Positions 17,002 to 25,210 are shown, numbered from the stretch's first letter. The stretch: 53,106 nt of DNA from Bacteroidales bacterium (GCA_017445425.1 JAFSUF010000092.1:1-53106); one strand, 5' to 3'. Made by a program: numbers and translations. Notes: generated by a model not told the origin, from the letters alone.

Positions 17002-18448
17002 CGTACAGGGCCAGCTGCTTGAGGAAGCCCTCTACCTTGGGCCGGATCTCGCGCATAGGGCAGTCAAAATTATTTACAAGTATGGCAAAACTCAACAAGT
17101 CTCCCGAGGCCGTCTCCACATATCCTGAGTAGCAGCGCACCCCCGACATCGAACCGCTCTTGCAGTGGATGCGGCGGCGTAGCTGCATAGGCTCGTTGGA
17201 AAGCACATATTTCAAAGTACTCTCGCTTCCCGGCGTGGGGAGCGTTGAGAAATACCCGGCAAATATATCGCTCTTTTGCATCATTCGGTAGAAATTGCAG
17301 AAAAATCTGGGCGTCACATAATTCTGCCGGCTCAAGCCGCTGCCGTCATCCTGCTTGAGGCCGGTGGTATTGCACCCCAGGTCGGAAATGTACTTCTCCA
17401 CAGCCTCCGGCGTGGACTCGTAAGAGGCTTCACCTTCGAGGCATAGCCCCAGGTTCATGAATATGGTCTCTGCAAAAAAGTTGTTGCTCTTGAAATTGGT
17501 CTCGCGGCATATCTCCAGCAGCGACGGGGAGAAGGTCGTGGCAAGAAAGAGGACCGTATCAGGAGCCGCACCGATGGCAGAGCCTTTTGCAGATATCCCG
17601 GCGGCGGCAAGATACTCCTCGAAGGCCTCGGCGCAGGTCAGCGCAGGGAACCTGTTGGCCACCGCAACGGTGTCGGCCTTGCGGTCGCTCGCATAGGTGC
17701 CGGTAAAGCGCCCCACCGGTGAGAGGTCGCTCGCGTAGTAGTTAAGTTTGTTGCCCGTCCTGGCGGCGCCTGTTACGGCGTCGTTGCGGACATCCATCCC
17801 GGAATAATTCATCCCGGCGGGGGTAATCTGCAGGGGTGCGCCCTCTCCTTCACCCGGCTCCACAAAGAAATATGAGATATTTTCTCCGTAAGAGAGGCCG
17901 CAGGGGGCGCTTCCGTAGTCTGCGCCCAAATCCTCCCAGCACCAGTTGCGGTGGGTCATCTCTCCCCGGAAATAACCAGAATCGCCGATTATCTTCCCGT
18001 CAACGGCGGTGATTCCGGCGTCCTTCACGGCCGCGGCCCACTCCCCGAACACCGCATTGATGTCATTGGCGCAGCTGCATCTGGAGCCAAGGGTCGGATC
18101 GCCGCCGCCGATGATGTATATGTCGCCGTGCAGCACGCCGTCCGGGTCTATCTCGCCAGCACTGGCAATCTTTGTCTCAAATTGGAATCCCGGCCTGAAC
18201 GCAATCAGCGCCGCACCTGTGGTGACTGTCTTCATAGTGGAGGCCGAGAGCAGCGGCAGGTCGGGATTGTACTCAGCAATGGTCCTTCCCCTGCCGTCCA
18301 GCGCCAATATCGCCACCGCCGCATTCTTCAGCTGAGGAGTCACCTCCATAATGCTGTCCACATACCGCTGCACGTTGTTCTGCGCATACATCGGTGCAGC
18401 GGCCGTCAGCATCACTGCAAAAACCAGTGAGACAATCTTCTTAAACAT
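16994..18448 (-). CDS. dacB: D-alanyl-D-alanine carboxypeptidase/endopeptidase, PBP4 type (S13)
   Basis: A 484-residue periplasmic penicillin-binding protein of family S13 that trims or cuts D-Ala cross-links in peptidoglycan. The signal peptide ends near MYAQ (residue 23). The three penicillin-binding motifs are all present: SxxK at 70-73 (ASTMK), SNN in FKSNNFF, and KSG in HCKSGSMSG in place of KTG. A long insert between the first two motifs is typical of PBP4. The start was placed at the ATG at 18448; the only earlier in-frame initiator is a TTG. A TATCTTTG promoter element lies at 18482-18475. Confidence 0.94.
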   Translation of the reverse strand: MFKKIVSLVFAVMLTAAAPMYAQNNVQRYVDSIMEVTPQLKNAAVAILALDGRGRTIAEYNPDLPLLSASTMKTVTTGAALIAFRPGFQFETKIASAGEIDPDGVLHGDIYIIGGGDPTLGSRCSCANDINAVFGEWAAAVKDAGITAVDGKIIGDSGYFRGEMTHRNWCWEDLGADYGSAPCGLSYGENISYFFVEPGEGEGAPLQITPAGMNYSGMDVRNDAVTGAARTGNKLNYYASDLSPVGRFTGTYASDRKADTVAVANRFPALTCAEAFEEYLAAAGISAKGSAIGAAPDTVLFLATTFSPSLLEICRETNFKSNNFFAETIFMNLGLCLEGEASYESTPEAVEKYISDLGCNTTGLKQDDGSGLSRQNYVTPRFFCNFYRMMQKSDIFAGYFSTLPTPGSESTLKYVLSNEPMQLRRRIHCKSGSMSGVRCYSGYVETASGDLLSFAILVNNFDCPMREIRPKVEGFLKQLALYDR

Positions 18449-18474
18449 CGCCAAATGGTGGTCGATTACAATGG

Positions 18475-18482
18475 CAAAGATA
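18475..18482 (-). promoter_or_regulatory. -7 element of the dacB gene
   Basis: TATCTTTG on the minus strand, 26 nt before the ATG at 18448. The -33 box is not clear. Confidence 0.5.
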
Positions 18483-18546
18483 GGAAAAAGCGGATGAAAT
18501 CTCGAAAAAAGACCTGATACGCTCGCTGCAGATTATTAGCGTTTTC

Positions 18547-18627
18547 TTAAGAAGATTTAGATTGCTCTTCCGTCAGACCGGTTTTGGCTATCTTCTACTC
18601 TAAGTCCTCAATGGTCATATTGTCCAT
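18547..18627 (-). pseudogene. Decayed small reading frame after the ATPase gene
   Basis: On the minus strand an AAGGAG ribosome-binding site (18637-18632) is followed four bases later by ATG at 18627-18625. The frame reads MDNMTIEDLE, TAG (18597-18595), KIAKTGLTEEQSKSS, TAA (18549-18547). Helix-like sequence on both sides of the first stop suggests a short protein gene that has been inactivated. The frame is short, so chance is not excluded. It lies 19 nt downstream of the AAA ATPase. Confidence 0.3.
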
Positions 18628-18646
18628 GGCACTCCTTACTTTTCCA

Positions 18647-20101
18647 TTAAACTGCTCCAAACAAATCATCAAGGGTTACCTGCTGGTTGACATCCTTAGT
18701 ATGTTCATTATGCGTTGTCCCGCTCGTCGTCACCATTACCAACTGAATTGAGTGAGTTTTCGTATGCTGCTTGCTATGACGGAACGCCTCAATCTTGCTT
18801 GCCAGCTCCAGTTCATATTTTTTATCGATGGTGAACACATGCTCACTGAACTTCATTTCGCACAGATAATCAGTCCGCTCGCCTTTCCATTCCAGCACCA
18901 GGTCCACCTGTGGCTCAGTACCGTCCGGCGCAGGTCCACGCCAACAATAATTCTTTGTAATCGTGCTTATTCGCAGCGCATCCTTCATCTGTGTCAGGTG
19001 CTCAATGCTCAACATCTCAAACGTATTTCCTGCCCAGGCGTAGAACGAAGGTGTCCGCTGCACAGCCCGCCAGTTGCCCCGATCCACTCCCTTGCCGTAA
19101 ATAAAATGCAGATAAAAAAGCGAGAAAAAGTCCTTCAGTTGATACACCGTCTCTACTCGTGCCTTACCATATCGAGGATACTCCCGTGTAATGCCCGATT
19201 CTTTCAGATTGTCCATAATCTTGCTGAACGTTCCGCCCAGTTCGATTCCCACAGCCCCAGCCAGTTCACGTCGTGTCATCCCATAAAACTTCGTTCCTAA
19301 AGCTTTGACTATATCCACATATCGCTCCGACGTGGCATATAATCCAGTGTACACATCTTTGAATTCTTGATGAATCTTCTCCTCCTTAAAAAAGAAATCG
19401 TCGATGTTCTCCGATAAGTTCTTCTCCTTATCCATCCGATCCAGATAAAACGGCACACCGCCGAAAGCCATATACGCCACGGCGATCTCATACCTCGACA
19501 TATGGAAACCGTGCCTTTTGAAATATTGTTCGCATTCCCGTAACGTAAAAGGCAGCAACCGGATGGTACCGGTAAGTCGTCCGTGGAGTCCACCGTAATC
19601 ACGTATCACATTGTCAAGCATCCAACTCGTTGCACTTCCGCATACCACCAACACAATGTTCCGCTGACGGTCTGCCCACGAATTCCAGAAATACCCTAAC
19701 TCGGTAATCATTTCCGACGACTGAGGGCCAGCCAACCAAGGTAATTCGTCCAGAAAAACTACTTTGCGCTTCGTCCTCACGCTTTCCAGATACTTCCTCA
19801 ACAGCCAGAACGCCTCCCGCCAATTTGTCGGCCTGGGTAAATCGTCTGGCAAGCCACAATCCAATAGCCCCTCATAGAAATGATCCAATTGAGTCTGTTT
19901 ATAAGTCTTTTCATCTTTCTCTTTAATGTATGCCCCTACGGCACGAAAACGGATCTTGTCTCTATATACCTCTTCCACCAGGAATGATTTTCCAACTCGC
20001 CTTCTGCCATAAATGGCAACAAATTCTGACTTTGAGCTCTTTAAGAACCTTTCCAAGCTCTTGATTTCCTCGTTTCGACCTATTATGCTATTGTATGCCA
20101 T
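18647..20101 (-). CDS. AAA ATPase of the archaeal-ATPase/DUF234 family
   Basis: A 484-residue P-loop ATPase. Walker A is GRRRVGKS (near residue 33-40), Walker B is VVFLDELPWL, and a sensor-like VVCGSATSWM follows. A winged-helix region (MTRRELAGAVGIELGG) comes next. The C-terminal part is a DUF234-like, nuclease-resembling domain with PQVDLVLEWKG and YLCEMKFSEH, whose D...E-x-K spacing is like that of PD-(D/E)XK enzymes. Genes of this family are widespread, often solitary and horizontally moved; the function is unknown. It appears lower in G+C than its neighbours. It has its own promoter (20121-20150) just inside a terminator hairpin, so it is a separate unit. Confidence 0.9.
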   Translation of the reverse strand: MAYNSIIGRNEEIKSLERFLKSSKSEFVAIYGRRRVGKSFLVEEVYRDKIRFRAVGAYIKEKDEKTYKQTQLDHFYEGLLDCGLPDDLPRPTNWREAFWLLRKYLESVRTKRKVVFLDELPWLAGPQSSEMITELGYFWNSWADRQRNIVLVVCGSATSWMLDNVIRDYGGLHGRLTGTIRLLPFTLRECEQYFKRHGFHMSRYEIAVAYMAFGGVPFYLDRMDKEKNLSENIDDFFFKEEKIHQEFKDVYTGLYATSERYVDIVKALGTKFYGMTRRELAGAVGIELGGTFSKIMDNLKESGITREYPRYGKARVETVYQLKDFFSLFYLHFIYGKGVDRGNWRAVQRTPSFYAWAGNTFEMLSIEHLTQMKDALRISTITKNYCWRGPAPDGTEPQVDLVLEWKGERTDYLCEMKFSEHVFTIDKKYELELASKIEAFRHSKQHTKTHSIQLVMVTTSGTTHNEHTKDVNQQVTLDDLFGAV

Positions 20102-20120
20102 AACTTTACTGTATTTGTCG

Positions 20121-20150
20121 CGAATATACCATTCTTCATCTGATTCTCAA
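20121..20150 (-). promoter_or_regulatory. Promoter of the AAA ATPase gene
   Basis: Minus strand: TTG at 20150-20148, 19 nt, then TATATTCG at 20128-20121 (one mismatch to TAnnTTTG), 19 nt before the ATG. Spacing and leader length match other promoters in this window. Confidence 0.55.
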
Positions 20151-20151
20151 C

Positions 20152-20200
20152 AAAAAAATCAGCCATTTTCGGGATTATTCTTGAAAACGGCTGACTTTTT
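20152..20200. terminator. Bidirectional terminator-like hairpin upstream of the ATPase
   Basis: TCAGCCATTTT (20159-20169) pairs with AAAACGGCTGA (20184-20194) with one imperfect pair. Seven A precede it and CTTTTT follows. It sits directly upstream of the ATPase -33 box and would insulate the gene from transcription entering from the right. Confidence 0.7.
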
Positions 20201-20530
20201 GAGACAATCACTTTGATATAAACGGTCTTGTATAACTCGATATTTCTCCCCCTCCCCCGACTCAGAATATATTATTGTTCGTATCGGCGAGGACAATGGC
20301 GGTCATTGGGAAATCAATGAGAAATGAGGTCATCAGTTGTGATTGATGATTTGATATTGAACCTCGCTTCGGCCACAAACCCGGAGCGGGATTCTTCGTT
20401 TTTGTCCTCTGCAAGACCGTTTTCAGCTCAACCCGCCTGTTACCCGCCTGTTGAACTATTAGGAATTTCCTAACAGTTGACTCCTTGTCTAACATTCATT
20501 ATCTGCACTCACCCGGACGGGCCTTTTTGT
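20201..20530. other. Non-coding stretch with short repeats
   Basis: No convincing gene is seen. It holds a perfect tandem repeat, ACCCGCCTGTT at 20431-20441 and 20442-20452, followed by a 15-bp palindrome TTAGGAATTTCCTAA at 20459-20473. Short open frames on the minus strand (for example 20262-20495) lack family resemblance and probably are not genes. The segment may be the edge of an old insertion. Confidence 0.5.
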
Positions 20531-20688
20531 TGCATATCTCGTCTCCGGCAATCACAAGCGGGGCGATATGCACCAGTAATAAAGCTGGCGGGGGCGGCTC
20601 CGCTTTAGCGGCCGATTTCGGGCTCCCAAGCGGGCGACCCCGCCCCAAACCACACTCCAGCCTGGTTCCGTCCGCTTGTGGTTGCCGG
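20531..20688. other. Structured G+C-rich element with a possible pseudoknot
   Basis: TGCATATC (20531-20538) pairs with GATATGCA (20565-20572). The loop between them contains a 16-base segment (20545-20560, CCGGCAATCACAAGCG) that is complementary, with one wobble, to 20673-20688. This is the topology of an H-type pseudoknot. Within the second loop GGCGGGG (20587-20593) pairs with CCCCGCC (20638-20644) and CCGC/GCGG form a small hairpin (20600-20611). The nesting argues for a functional RNA or a DNA-processing site such as a transfer origin; which of the two is unknown. Confidence 0.45.
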
Positions 20689-20949
20689 AAAGTGGGTTGT
20701 ACATCAATAGCAGTACACTTGTACATCTCTTGACCTGAAGCAAGTAGCCCGTGAACTGCCCTGCTCCAGGGGTCCATAAATAGGATAGTGTCTTTTACGA
20801 CATCGCCGACGCCGGGATCAGCTCTAATACCGCCATGCAGCTCATTTGATATATACCTGGGACCGCAACGGCAAGACAATCAACACCCGACCTGCACGAT
20901 AACACGGAGATAGTACCTGCGTTTTGACATTCACAAAACGCAACTGATA

Positions 20950-21203
20950 CCGGCAGAATCAGTCCGAAGCTTGAAAGGGTCGGAACGGTTTGAGTTAGGG
21001 TGCCGGTGCAAGCGATGGAAGCCGATCAAGGCTTCCATCGTGCTATTTCGCAGTGCCCAAAAATGCCGTTAAAAGCGAGAGATGTCTGAGCGAAGGGAAC
21101 TATAGTTTCCAGAGCGAGTCCTCGAACTTAGGCATTTTTGTAGCGTAGAAAAGGCACACGAACGGAATAGTGACGACCCTTTGCAAGCGGAGGCTTCTGC
21201 CGG
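20950..21203. ncRNA. Candidate structured non-coding RNA (family unknown, strand unknown)
   Basis: A closing stem of 26 pairs in four segments joins both ends: CCGGCAGAA (20950-20958) with TTCTGCCGG (21195-21203); TCCG (20963-20966) with CGGA (21188-21191); CTTG (20970-20973) with CAAG (21184-21187); AAAGGGTCG (20974-20982) with CGACCCTTT (21174-21182). Inside are two adjoining stem systems. The first is GGGTGC (20998-21003) with GTGCCC (21053-21058), capped by a perfect 11-bp hairpin 21013-21040 (CGATGGAAGCC, loop GATCAA). The second is AAAAATGCC (21059-21067) with GGCATTTTT (21131-21139), holding GGGAAC/GTTTCC. A 9-bp hairpin precedes it (20918-20942). It does not match tmRNA, RNase P RNA or SRP RNA signatures known to me. 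Confidence 0.55.
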
Positions 21204-21221
21204 CACAATAGCCCACGCTTA

Positions 21222-21239
21222 GATTCCGGTTACGGAATC
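21222..21239. other. Hairpin at the 3' end of the DUF1295 gene
   Basis: GATTCCG (21222-21228) and CGGAATC (21233-21239) form a perfect 7-bp stem with loop GTTA. It overlaps the stop codon of the DUF1295 gene. There is no T-tract on either side, so it is not a standard intrinsic terminator. Confidence 0.6.
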
Positions 21240-22179
21240 AGTGCCGGTCATATTTTTTACCCGGGAAGAACTTGGAAACAGTCTTGCAGTAGTGTTCGTA
21301 TTCCGGATATTTGGCGGCACTGATACTCTCTGCAAAAGCGCTGCTGCCCAGGAACAGGACTATCAGCAAGAGCGCCCCGGCGATACTCCAGTTGAAGATA
21401 CCGATGCCAGCCGCGACGGAGAACAGGTAAAAGGCGCACCACGTGCCCTGCTCGGCAAAATAATTGGGATGGCGGCTGACGCTCCAGAGCCCCACGGTAT
21501 TGAAACCTTTGTTGTAGGGTGCGGGAAGGTCTTCCAGTTTCCTGCCCTCCTTAATCATTTTCCACTTGGCCGACTGGAAAGCCCACTGCTGCTCGTCGGC
21601 AACGGTCTCATATATGATGAATCCCAGCATCAACGCCGCCGCAACAAAGTCCATCCAGCCGAAAGGCACAGCTACATTCATCAGCACCAGGGCCGGGAAG
21701 GTTATCATCAGCACCAGCGCATTCTGATATATGCTGATAAAGAAGAGGTCAAAAAGCATCCACTTCCAGCGGGGCTGGAACTCCTTCTTGGCGCGGAGCA
21801 CCGGCCAGCGGTAATCCTCCTCGCCCTCCCAGAACCGCAGCCTGTAGGCACCCTTGCGGGCAAAGTTGAATGTGAGGCGGGCTCCCCAGACGGTTGCCAG
21901 GCACGCCATCACCACCAACCGTGGCTGCAAGCCGCCATTGAAAGCAATCACCCATGTATAAGCTATGGGCAACAGGCTCCATAGTTTGTCCATCTGGCTG
22001 TTGTTGCGGGTCAGTTCACCCACCACAAAACAGAACAGCGCGCTGCATCCGGCAATTATACCTAATGTCTTGAGAGTCGCCAGCTGGGTGGCGTCCAAAG
22101 CCGGCCCCACCACAAAGTAAAGGATCGGACAAGCCACAACAGAAACCGCTATCAGCGCACCCACAAGTTTAATATTCAT
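21238..22179 (-). CDS. DUF1295 membrane protein (steroid 5-alpha-reductase-like)
   Basis: A 313-residue integral membrane protein with about seven hydrophobic helices. The C-terminal signature WSVSRHPNYFAEQ and the ending YEHYCKTVSKFFPG are those of DUF1295, a relative of 3-oxo-5-alpha-steroid 4-dehydrogenases and isoprenylcysteine methyltransferases. An NADPH-dependent reduction of a lipid substrate is possible, but the bacterial members have no assigned reaction. The gene has a divergent promoter shared with purM (22217-22283). It ends in a hairpin (21222-21239) next to the candidate non-coding RNA. Confidence 0.88.
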   Translation of the reverse strand: MNIKLVGALIAVSVVACPILYFVVGPALDATQLATLKTLGIIAGCSALFCFVVGELTRNNSQMDKLWSLLPIAYTWVIAFNGGLQPRLVVMACLATVWGARLTFNFARKGAYRLRFWEGEEDYRWPVLRAKKEFQPRWKWMLFDLFFISIYQNALVLMITFPALVLMNVAVPFGWMDFVAAALMLGFIIYETVADEQQWAFQSAKWKMIKEGRKLEDLPAPYNKGFNTVGLWSVSRHPNYFAEQGTWCAFYLFSVAAGIGIFNWSIAGALLLIVLFLGSSAFAESISAAKYPEYEHYCKTVSKFFPGKKYDRH

Positions 22180-22216
22180 AACCCTTTCCTGATGTTAGTA
22201 CTATAATTGTTGAAGA

Positions 22217-22283
22217 CAAATATAACCATAATTAGAGGGATAACAGCACGTTTTTCCGCTCTTGATGTTTTTTGCTATCTTTG
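22217..22283. promoter_or_regulatory. Divergent -7 elements for the DUF1295 gene and purM
   Basis: Minus-strand TATATTTG at 22224-22217 lies 37 nt before the DUF1295 ATG. Plus-strand TATCTTTG at 22276-22283 lies 23 nt before the purM ATG. Both match TAnnTTTG. Confidence 0.55.
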
Positions 22284-22306
22284 CGAATCATTTCATCATT
22301 TTCCAG

Positions 22307-23488
22307 ATGGAGAACAGAGAAGCTGCAAGATACGCCGCGCGCGGTGTATCATCGTCTAAGTCAGAGGTTCACAAGGCGATTGCCAAGATGGACAAGGGGC
22401 TCTTCCCCAATGCTTTCTGCAAGATTGTCCCCGATTTTGAGGGGACGGACAGTGATTACTGCCTGGCGATGCACGCCGACGGAGCGGGCACCAAGAGCAG
22501 CCTGGCCTACGCCTACTGGCGCGAAACGGGCGATATGAGCGTATGGCACGGCATTGCCCAGGACGCGATTGTGATGAATACCGACGACCTTCTGTGCGTC
22601 GGCATCACCGGCGGAATGATGCTCTCCTCCACCATCGGCCGCAACAAGATGCGCGTTCCGGGCGAGGTGATTGCCGCGGTTATAGAGGGTTCGCAGTTCT
22701 TTGTGGAGAAGATGCAAAAATACGGCATCGACATCACCCTTACCGGCGGCGAGACGGCTGACGTGGGCGATCTTGTGAGGACGATTATCGTGGACAGCAC
22801 TGTCTGCGCCCGCGCCCGCAAGAGCGTCATCATAGACAACAAGAACATCACCGCGGGTGACGTAATTGTTGGCCTTGCATCGTTCGGAAAAGCGGAATAT
22901 GAAGACGAGTACAACGGCGGCATGGGGAGCAACGGCCTCACCAGCGCCCGCCACGACGTCTTCTCAAAATACATAGCAGAAAAATATCCTGAAACCTACG
23001 AGAGCGGCATCAGCAGCGATTTTGTTTACACCGGCAGCAAGCGTCTCACCGACATCGAGCCGGAAACCGGTATGACTTACGGCCGTCTGGTGCTCTCCCC
23101 CACCCGAACTTATGCTCCGGTGATAAAGGCGATGCTGGAGACATGCCGCAACGACATCCACGGCATGATTCACTGCACGGGCGGCGCCCAGACCAAGGTG
23201 CTCGGCTTTGTGGAGGGGCTGCGCGTGGTAAAGGACAATCTGTTCCCAACCCCGCCGCTGTTCAGGACCATCCAGGCAGAATCCGGCACCTCGTGGAGCG
23301 AGATGTACAAGGTGTTCAACATGGGCCACCGGATGGAAATCTATACCACCGGGGCGGCAGCCGAAAGACTTATAGGCATCAGCCGCGGCTTTGGGGTGGA
23401 CGCCCGCGTGATTGGCCGCGTGGAGCGGGCCGAACAAAGCGAGGTTGTGCTGGATACCTGCTACGGTAACTTCAAATACTTAAAATGA
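22307..23488 (+). CDS. purM: Phosphoribosylformylglycinamidine cyclo-ligase (AIR synthase)
   Basis: A 393-residue enzyme that closes the imidazole ring in purine synthesis using ATP. Visible family features are the N-terminal YAARGVSSSKSEVHKAI, the HADGAGTKSSLAY glycine-rich loop, DLLCVGITGGMMLSSTIGRN, LTGGETADVGDLVRTIIVD, and the C-terminal HCTGGAQTKV and FNMGHRMEIY. It is longer than the E. coli PurM (345), as usual for Bacteroidota. The ATG at 22307 fits the upstream promoter element. It overlaps the following lipoprotein gene by four bases (ATGA). Confidence 0.95.
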   Translation: MENREAARYAARGVSSSKSEVHKAIAKMDKGLFPNAFCKIVPDFEGTDSDYCLAMHADGAGTKSSLAYAYWRETGDMSVWHGIAQDAIVMNTDDLLCVGITGGMMLSSTIGRNKMRVPGEVIAAVIEGSQFFVEKMQKYGIDITLTGGETADVGDLVRTIIVDSTVCARARKSVIIDNKNITAGDVIVGLASFGKAEYEDEYNGGMGSNGLTSARHDVFSKYIAEKYPETYESGISSDFVYTGSKRLTDIEPETGMTYGRLVLSPTRTYAPVIKAMLETCRNDIHGMIHCTGGAQTKVLGFVEGLRVVKDNLFPTPPLFRTIQAESGTSWSEMYKVFNMGHRMEIYTTGAAAERLIGISRGFGVDARVIGRVERAEQSEVVLDTCYGNFKYLK

Positions 23489-24555
23489 TGCACAGGACTT
23501 TAATACTTGGCTTAGTGATTGGCGCCGCTGCAGTTTCGGCATGCAAAAGCGCTCCGGTTCAGCAGGTTGCGCTGGACCCGCTGGCACAGGAGGCCCTTTA
23601 TGACACCACGTCCAGCTATTACACCGACTTCTCTAAATACCCTAAGAATATCGCCGACCTGCCAATCGGCATCTTTGACCTGAATCCGACCTCTGCCGGG
23701 ACACTGACGCGCACGGTGATGCTCGACTGTTTTGACAATATTACCGGCAGCGAACACCCCGACCGCATCAACGATTTCGCCGGGGAGCACTTCATTTACT
23801 ATACTGCACTCAGCGATGCCGACAGAGTCTATGACGCGAACGGCAGGATGGACATCCACGACGCCTCCCTCAAGAACACCCTGTTCCTGGTGGGTGACAA
23901 ATGCGCCCAGGGCAACAAGGAGCGGGCCAAGATCGTGATTGCAGCGGGCAACATCACCCGTGCCGACGGGCTCAATGACATCCGGGCGATGCTCGCCGCC
24001 AGCGGCTCCGGAGTCAAGGCCATAGGCGTTGTGGAAGAGGGTGTGAAAGGCCTCCTGGATGCTCTCGCCCAGATGCCGATGCTCAATTACTCGATAGGCC
24101 TGCTGGCCGACAGCCTCACGATTGCATCGGGGGCGTACCAGCAGACGATGCGGGATGTCATGCGGGAGCGCGACATGAAAGCAACCATACCGGTTGTTGG
24201 ACAGCCGCTGGCTGCTAACGATACCCTGCACGGACCTTCGCTTGCAAACGCGTTTGTAGCCATGATAGAGCGCCACTACAGCGACGGGCAGCCCTTCCCC
24301 ATCTGCGCTATTATATCCGAAACATATCTGGACGAACAGCAGATTGCGGTTTTCCAGGAAATTGCAGACAACTACCGTTCAAAACGCATCAACGGCAACT
24401 ACCCATACAGGTCGGTAATAAGTGACAGACTGATATTCATAGACCCGTATGAATGCGCCGCAAAAGAGTGCTACCGGGTGCTCCGAGGCGACAACAACCT
24501 TGCCCTCAGGATTGAGGACAATCAGGTCATACACTATTCTGACCTCCCCATGTAA
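23485..24555 (+). CDS. Lipoprotein of unknown function
   Basis: The family was not recognised. It is a 356-residue exported protein with a lipobox at VSAC (cysteine near residue 20). The mature part alternates beta and alpha segments (AKIVIAAGNITRADGLNDIRAML, VKAIGVVEEGVKGLLDAL, YSIGLLADSLTIASGAY, PICAIISETYLDEQQI), a pattern like that of two-lobed periplasmic binding or regulator proteins. It also has an acidic DGRMD-like stretch (YDANGRMDIHD). The start codon overlaps the purM stop (ATGA), so the two are translated from one mRNA, and an exonuclease gene starts 1 base after its stop. A binding role for a small metabolite is only a guess. Confidence 0.8.
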   Translation: MMHRTLILGLVIGAAAVSACKSAPVQQVALDPLAQEALYDTTSSYYTDFSKYPKNIADLPIGIFDLNPTSAGTLTRTVMLDCFDNITGSEHPDRINDFAGEHFIYYTALSDADRVYDANGRMDIHDASLKNTLFLVGDKCAQGNKERAKIVIAAGNITRADGLNDIRAMLAASGSGVKAIGVVEEGVKGLLDALAQMPMLNYSIGLLADSLTIASGAYQQTMRDVMRERDMKATIPVVGQPLAANDTLHGPSLANAFVAMIERHYSDGQPFPICAIISETYLDEQQIAVFQEIADNYRSKRINGNYPYRSVISDRLIFIDPYECAAKECYRVLRGDNNLALRIEDNQVIHYSDLPM

Positions 24556-24556
24556 T

Positions 24557-25144
24557 ATGAAATTCAGAGAGAGTATAACGCCGGAGGAGATAGAGGGCTT
24601 GGAGTTGATCTCATTCCCCGGCGAGATTCAGATAATTACAGAAGAGGACGAACGCTACAGGGCAGCCATCCGCGACCTTTCTTCCTGCAGGATGATCGGG
24701 TTCGACACCGAAACCAAGCCTGTATTCCAACCACACGCCCCGCGTTGCACCACCGCCCTGCTGCAACTCTCCAGCGAAGAGACCTCATACCTGTTCCGTC
24801 TCCACACCCTGGGCGTTCCCGACTCCCTGGCCGATATCCTTGCCAGCCGCAGCATCACCAAGGTGGGTGCCGCCGTGGCAGATGACGTACGCGGCCTGCA
24901 GCATTACAACCATTTTGAAGCCGCCCGGTTCATGGACCTGCAACGGTTTGCAGAGCAATACGGCATCAAAGACAAGAGCGTGAAGAAACTGGCCGCCATC
25001 ATTTTGGGCAGAAGGGTCTCCAAAGCCCAGCAGCTGAGTAATTGGGAGGCCCAGCAACTCTCGTTCCCCCAACAGCTTTACGCAGCTACCGACGCATGGA
25101 TCTGCCTGGTAATGTATAAGTCGCTTCTTGCTGCCGGGGTATAG
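24557..25144 (+). CDS. 3'-5' exonuclease of the DEDDy (RNase D-like) family
   Basis: A 195-residue protein. It has the acidic motifs of DEDD nucleases: IGFDTETKP (Asp and Glu of Exo I), VGAAVADDVRGLQ (Exo II region), and YAATDAWICLVMY (Tyr and Asp of Exo III). There is no extra HRDC domain, so it is a single-domain enzyme acting on RNA or single-stranded DNA ends. The ATG at 24557 was chosen because it follows the upstream stop by one base and sits just before the folded domain. It is the third gene in a purM-lipoprotein-exonuclease unit. Confidence 0.9.
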   Translation: MKFRESITPEEIEGLELISFPGEIQIITEEDERYRAAIRDLSSCRMIGFDTETKPVFQPHAPRCTTALLQLSSEETSYLFRLHTLGVPDSLADILASRSITKVGAAVADDVRGLQHYNHFEAARFMDLQRFAEQYGIKDKSVKKLAAIILGRRVSKAQQLSNWEAQQLSFPQQLYAATDAWICLVMYKSLLAAGV

Positions 25145-25161
25145 TTTTACTGATTTTTTAT

Positions 25162-25169
25162 TACTTTTG
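25162..25169 (+). promoter_or_regulatory. -7 element of mscL
   Basis: TACTTTTG matches TAnnTTTG and lies 42 nt before the mscL ATG. Confidence 0.45.
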
Positions 25170-25210
25170 TCTTATTACACGAACTAAATCAACTGATAAA
25201 ACTTAAGACT

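Noticed and set aside
20262-20495. Minus-strand open frame of 77 codons
   Set aside because: No recognisable family and no ribosome-binding or promoter signal; treated as non-coding, possibly a remnant.
20499-20879. Minus-strand open frame of 126 codons in the gene-free stretch
   Set aside because: It spans the G+C-rich inverted repeats, is rich in Pro, Gly and Arg as structured DNA tends to give, and shows no protein family pattern or promoter.
20915-21070. Plus-strand open stretch running through the candidate RNA
   Set aside because: It lacks a suitable start and its reading is explained by the paired RNA arms; no family match was apparent.
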